From NCBI GenBank assembly GCA_021780795.1, contig JAJXYA010000281.1:1-9595 (forward strand): 9,595 bases of DNA, written 5' to 3'. Shown one piece after another: positions 7,974 to 9,595 of the stretch. This DNA comes from Bacillota bacterium (GTDB taxonomy: Bacteria > Bacillota_A > Clostridia > Clostridiales > Clostridiaceae). The stretch's first letter is position 1. Each line of letters begins with the position of its first letter. The position numbers and the translations under genes are program-made. The notes beneath the pieces are model-generated. The model was given only the letters and a program-made list of their open reading frames with translations. It was not told the origin of the DNA and searched no databases.

Positions 7974-8270
7974 ATTTTTACTCCTTTCAAAATTCAAAAT
8001 ATTGTCATATCTGATAAGATATCTAAAGATTGGATACTCAAAATTAGAAATTTAAGTGTTTAAAGAAAATATATATATCAAATAGACGTTTTTCTTTAAT
8101 TTACTTATTTTCTTAAATTATAGCAATTTTTTCTTTTTAAGACCTAATTATGTATTTTTCAACATATTATAACATGGATAAGCTTAGTAGTATAGGAAAA
8201 AGTATTATGATTTTATTCAATTATATTTTTTTTATAATTAAATATTATATTTTTTTGATTTAATATTTAC
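7974..8270. other. Divergent intergenic region, chemoreceptor side
   Basis: About 300 bases with no gene. Visible items are the chemoreceptor ribosome binding site (7981-7987), a small inverted repeat ATATCT-GATA-AGATAT (8007-8022) and a 9-bp inverted repeat TAAAGAAAA/TTTTCTTTA (8061-8069 with 8090-8098) that could fold in the chemoreceptor leader RNA. No sigma-D-like flagellar promoter (TAAA with CCGATA) was seen, and no c-di-GMP riboswitch. Confidence 0.5.
8166..8174 (-). promoter_or_regulatory. Candidate extended -10 for the chemoreceptor
   Basis: Read on the minus strand, TGTTATAAT is an exact TATAAT preceded by TG at the extended -10 position. The -35 (TATACT, 17-base spacing) is poor. 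It would give a leader of roughly 185 bases. A second TATAAT (8122-8117, minus) lies closer but has no recognisable -35. Confidence 0.35.
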
Positions 8271-8298
8271 TTGACATTGTAAACGGTTATGATAATAT
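8271..8298 (+). promoter_or_regulatory. Promoter of the GntR regulator / uxu locus
   Basis: Exact TTGACA (8271-8276), 16-base spacer, TAATAT (8293-8298); neighbouring A/T hexamers could shift the -10 by one to three bases. Start is expected near 8305, leaving a leader of about 150 bases to the regulator ATG. A catabolite-repression site lies in the spacer and the first operator begins at the expected transcript start. Confidence 0.7.
8278..8291 (+). promoter_or_regulatory. CcpA cre-like site in the promoter spacer
   Basis: TGTAAACGGTTATG matches the Gram-positive cre consensus TGWAANCGNTNWCA at 12 of 14 positions; only the last two bases differ. It sits between the -35 and -10 boxes, where bound CcpA would block RNA polymerase, as expected for glucose repression of hexuronate catabolism. 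Confidence 0.65.
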
Positions 8299-8305
8299 AT
8301 AAATA

Positions 8306-8331
8306 TCACTGCCATACAAGTATGGCAGTGA
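8306..8331. promoter_or_regulatory. Operator 1, 12-bp-arm palindrome
   Basis: Perfect inverted repeat: TCACTGCCATAC (8306-8317), centre AA, GTATGGCAGTGA (8320-8331). It starts about where transcription should begin. Its core CCATACAAGTATGG recurs exactly at operator 2. It is most simply a binding site of the adjacent FadR-type regulator, for autorepression. Confidence 0.7.
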
Positions 8332-8408
8332 AAGATTAATATAACTTACATTATAAAAAAGGTAATAAAGGTTAATAATATAAAAACATGATGAAACACA
8401 AATATAAC

Positions 8409-8426
8409 TACCATACAAGTATGGTA
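8409..8426. promoter_or_regulatory. Operator 2, 8-bp-arm palindrome
   Basis: TACCATAC (8409-8416), centre AA, GTATGGTA (8419-8426). The inner 14 bases are identical to operator 1 and the outer arms diverge, which argues for selection on the core. Its centre lies 99 bp after that of operator 1 and 14 bases before the regulator's ribosome binding site. Confidence 0.7.
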
Positions 8427-8455
8427 ATGGCAAAAAAGCAAGGGAGAGTATAAAA

Positions 8456-9130
8456 ATGGCTTTGGAAATAAATAAAAATTCTACAAGTAAAACTATATAT
8501 TATAAACTTAGAGAAGAAATTATTAATTTACAGCTTGTACCTGGCACAAATATTTCTGAAAAAGAACTTTCTGAAAAATATAATGTAAGTAGAACTCCTG
8601 TTAGAGAAGCATTTGTTCGTTTATCACAGGAAGGACTGTTAAGTATTTACCCTCAAAAAGGTACAGTCGTTTCTTTAATTGATTTATCTGCAGTGGAAGA
8701 AGGAAGATTTTTACGTGAACATTTAGAAAGAGCAGTTATAAAGCAAGCATGTGAAGAGTTTCCACAAGAAAAGATATTTGCTTTAGAAATGAATCTGAAA
8801 TTTCAGAAGATGTACATGCAAGATCATGATTTTAAAAAATCGTTTGAAGCTGATGAGGAATTTCATAGAATAATTTTTGAAGGTTGCAATAAAAAAAGAA
8901 TATGGGCAACTATTCATGAAATGAGTACTGATTTTCAACGAATTAGGTTACTTAGATTGGCAACTAATTTTGCATGGGATAATATTTATTTACAGCATAA
9001 AGGTATTGTTGAGTCTATAAAAAACAAAACTCCTGAAATGGCTGAAGAAGTTATGAAAGAGCATTTAAATATGGTTATCTTTGATAAAAACCAATTAAAA
9101 GAAAGCTATCCAAACTATTTTAAAGAATAA
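8456..9130 (+). CDS. GntR-family regulator, FadR/FCD subfamily
   Basis: A 224-residue transcription factor. Residues about 10-75 are a GntR winged helix-turn-helix, with the typical PG-x-x-I-S-E-K-E-L-S-E stretch (29-40), recognition-helix motif NVSRTPVREA (43-52) and the GTVVS wing (69-73). Residues about 80-210 are an all-helical FCD effector domain. Its usual metal/ligand positions appear as Asp133, His137, His181 and His203, so a carboxylate effector bound through a metal is likely. The start ATG follows AGGGAG (8441-8446) by 9 bases. Its own promoter carries two matching palindromes, so it probably represses itself and the following uxuA. In this context the inducer is probably a hexuronate-pathway intermediate such as fructuronate or mannonate (inference). 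It resembles UxuR/ExuR-type regulators in role, but orthology cannot be claimed. Confidence 0.9.
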   Translation: MALEINKNSTSKTIYYKLREEIINLQLVPGTNISEKELSEKYNVSRTPVREAFVRLSQEGLLSIYPQKGTVVSLIDLSAVEEGRFLREHLERAVIKQACEEFPQEKIFALEMNLKFQKMYMQDHDFKKSFEADEEFHRIIFEGCNKKRIWATIHEMSTDFQRIRLLRLATNFAWDNIYLQHKGIVESIKNKTPEMAEEVMKEHLNMVIFDKNQLKESYPNYFKE

Positions 9131-9319
9131 AATAATTGTTTCTTAATTTTAATTTTATTACATTATAAATGTATTTTACTAATTTGGGTTTGAATTTAAG
9201 GTGGTGATGTAATTAAAAACAGTGAAATTCCAATTTGTTAACTTTTTTATATAAAAGTTATTTTGGAAAAATGATACGATAAAGCAAAATTAAACAAAAG
9301 AATCTGGAGGAATGTTACT
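9131..9319 (+). other. uxuA: Regulator-uxuA intergenic region
   Basis: A 189-base gap with no strong terminator. Only a weak A/T hairpin TACATT-ATA-AATGTA (9159-9173) followed by TTTT, and AACTTTT/AAAAGTT around 9240-9261, are seen. Read-through from the regulator promoter into uxuA is therefore plausible. No copy of the CCATAC-AA-GTATGG operator occurs here, and no convincing separate promoter. Confidence 0.5.
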
Positions 9320-9595
9320 ATGAAAATGGGTTTTAGATGGTATGGCGAAGGCAATGATACCGTAACACTTGAACAAATAAAACAAATTCCTGGAGTTGAA
9401 GGAATTGTTTGGGGTCTTCATGATATGCCAGCAGGCGATGAATGGCCAATGGAAAAAATTCTTAAAGTAAAAAAAGTAGCTGATAAGAATGGATTTAACA
9501 TTGATGTTGTCGAAAGTGTTAATGTGCATGAAGATATTAAATTAGGATTACCTACTAGAGATAAATACATAGAAAATTATAAGAGAACAATAGAA
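9320..9595 (+). CDS. uxuA: Mannonate dehydratase UxuA, 5' part
   Basis: The first 92 codons of D-mannonate dehydratase (EC 4.2.1.8), which converts D-mannonate to 2-keto-3-deoxygluconate in glucuronate and pectin-derived hexuronate breakdown. It is a cytoplasmic, metal-dependent TIM-barrel enzyme. The family's N-terminal pattern is plain: FRWYG at 5-9, G-I-V-W-G-L-H-D-M-P (28-37), E-K-I-L-K (45-49), VVES (63-66) and HEDIK (70-74). The family is usually about 350 residues, so roughly a quarter is present; the frame is open at the window end, cut by the window and not by mutation. The start is set by GGAGG (9306-9310), 9 bases before the ATG; an ATG at 9312 meets a stop after two further codons. 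The upstream GntR regulator is its likely controller, and further uronate genes (uxuB, uxaC, kdgK, kdgA types) would be expected downstream. Confidence 0.93.
   Translation, partial: MKMGFRWYGEGNDTVTLEQIKQIPGVEGIVWGLHDMPAGDEWPMEKILKVKKVADKNGFNIDVVESVNVHEDIKLGLPTRDKYIENYKRTIE

Noticed and set aside
8007..8098. Possible riboswitch in the chemoreceptor leader
   Set aside because: Only short A/T hairpins are present; none of the conserved loops of c-di-GMP or other known riboswitch classes could be found.
8306..8426. The two palindromes as a CRISPR-like or mobile repeat
   Set aside because: Only two copies, both in one promoter leader, with divergent outer arms and no spacer periodicity; a regulator operator pair explains them better.
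9290..9529. 79-codon antisense frame over uxuA
   Set aside because: The plus strand encodes clear mannonate dehydratase motifs in the same span.

Overview
The window is very AT-rich, has compact genes with GGAGG-type ribosome binding sites, long A/T-only intergenic stretches and strong stem-loop terminators. Together with the encoded families (riboswitch-controlled PbuG-type purine permease, secreted esterase, chemoreceptor, hexuronate catabolism) this points to a solvent-producing or saccharolytic Clostridium-like Firmicute. No species-level marker is visible, so that is inference.

Layout from left to right. A terminator of an unseen upstream gene (55-95) is followed by a gene for a secreted alpha/beta-hydrolase (355-1677) with its own terminator. 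After a long gene-free stretch comes a guanine-type purine riboswitch with a readable terminator/antiterminator pair (2149-2280), which controls a TTG-started guanine/hypoxanthine permease of the AzgA/NCS2 family (2412-3746). Two long palindromes follow (3805-3846 and 3857-3912); the second is a likely bidirectional terminator. An AIM24-family gene (4028-4783) stands alone behind a near-perfect vegetative promoter. It converges, across a bidirectional terminator (4886-4928), on a minus-strand gene pair: a chemoreceptor with a four-helix-bundle sensor (6294-7973), then a lipoprotein ABC-type substrate-binding protein (5030-6205) with no permease or ATPase beside it. 

Divergent from the chemoreceptor is a hexuronate-catabolism locus: a FadR-type GntR regulator (8456-9130) and the first 92 codons of mannonate dehydratase uxuA (9320 to the window end). 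The regulator's promoter region is the richest regulatory stretch here. It has a TTGACA -35, a CcpA cre-like site in the -35/-10 spacer, and two palindromes sharing an identical 14-base core, centred 99 bp apart. They read as autoregulatory operators for induction by a sugar-acid intermediate plus glucose repression.

Three start codons were chosen by ribosome binding site rather than by longest reading frame (AIM24, substrate-binding protein, chemoreceptor). I found no CRISPR array, insertion sequence, tRNA, rRNA or phage gene. Nothing here is clearly a new system. The most open items are the chemoreceptor/orphan binding-protein pair, the paired operators of the uxu locus, and the back-to-back long palindromes.
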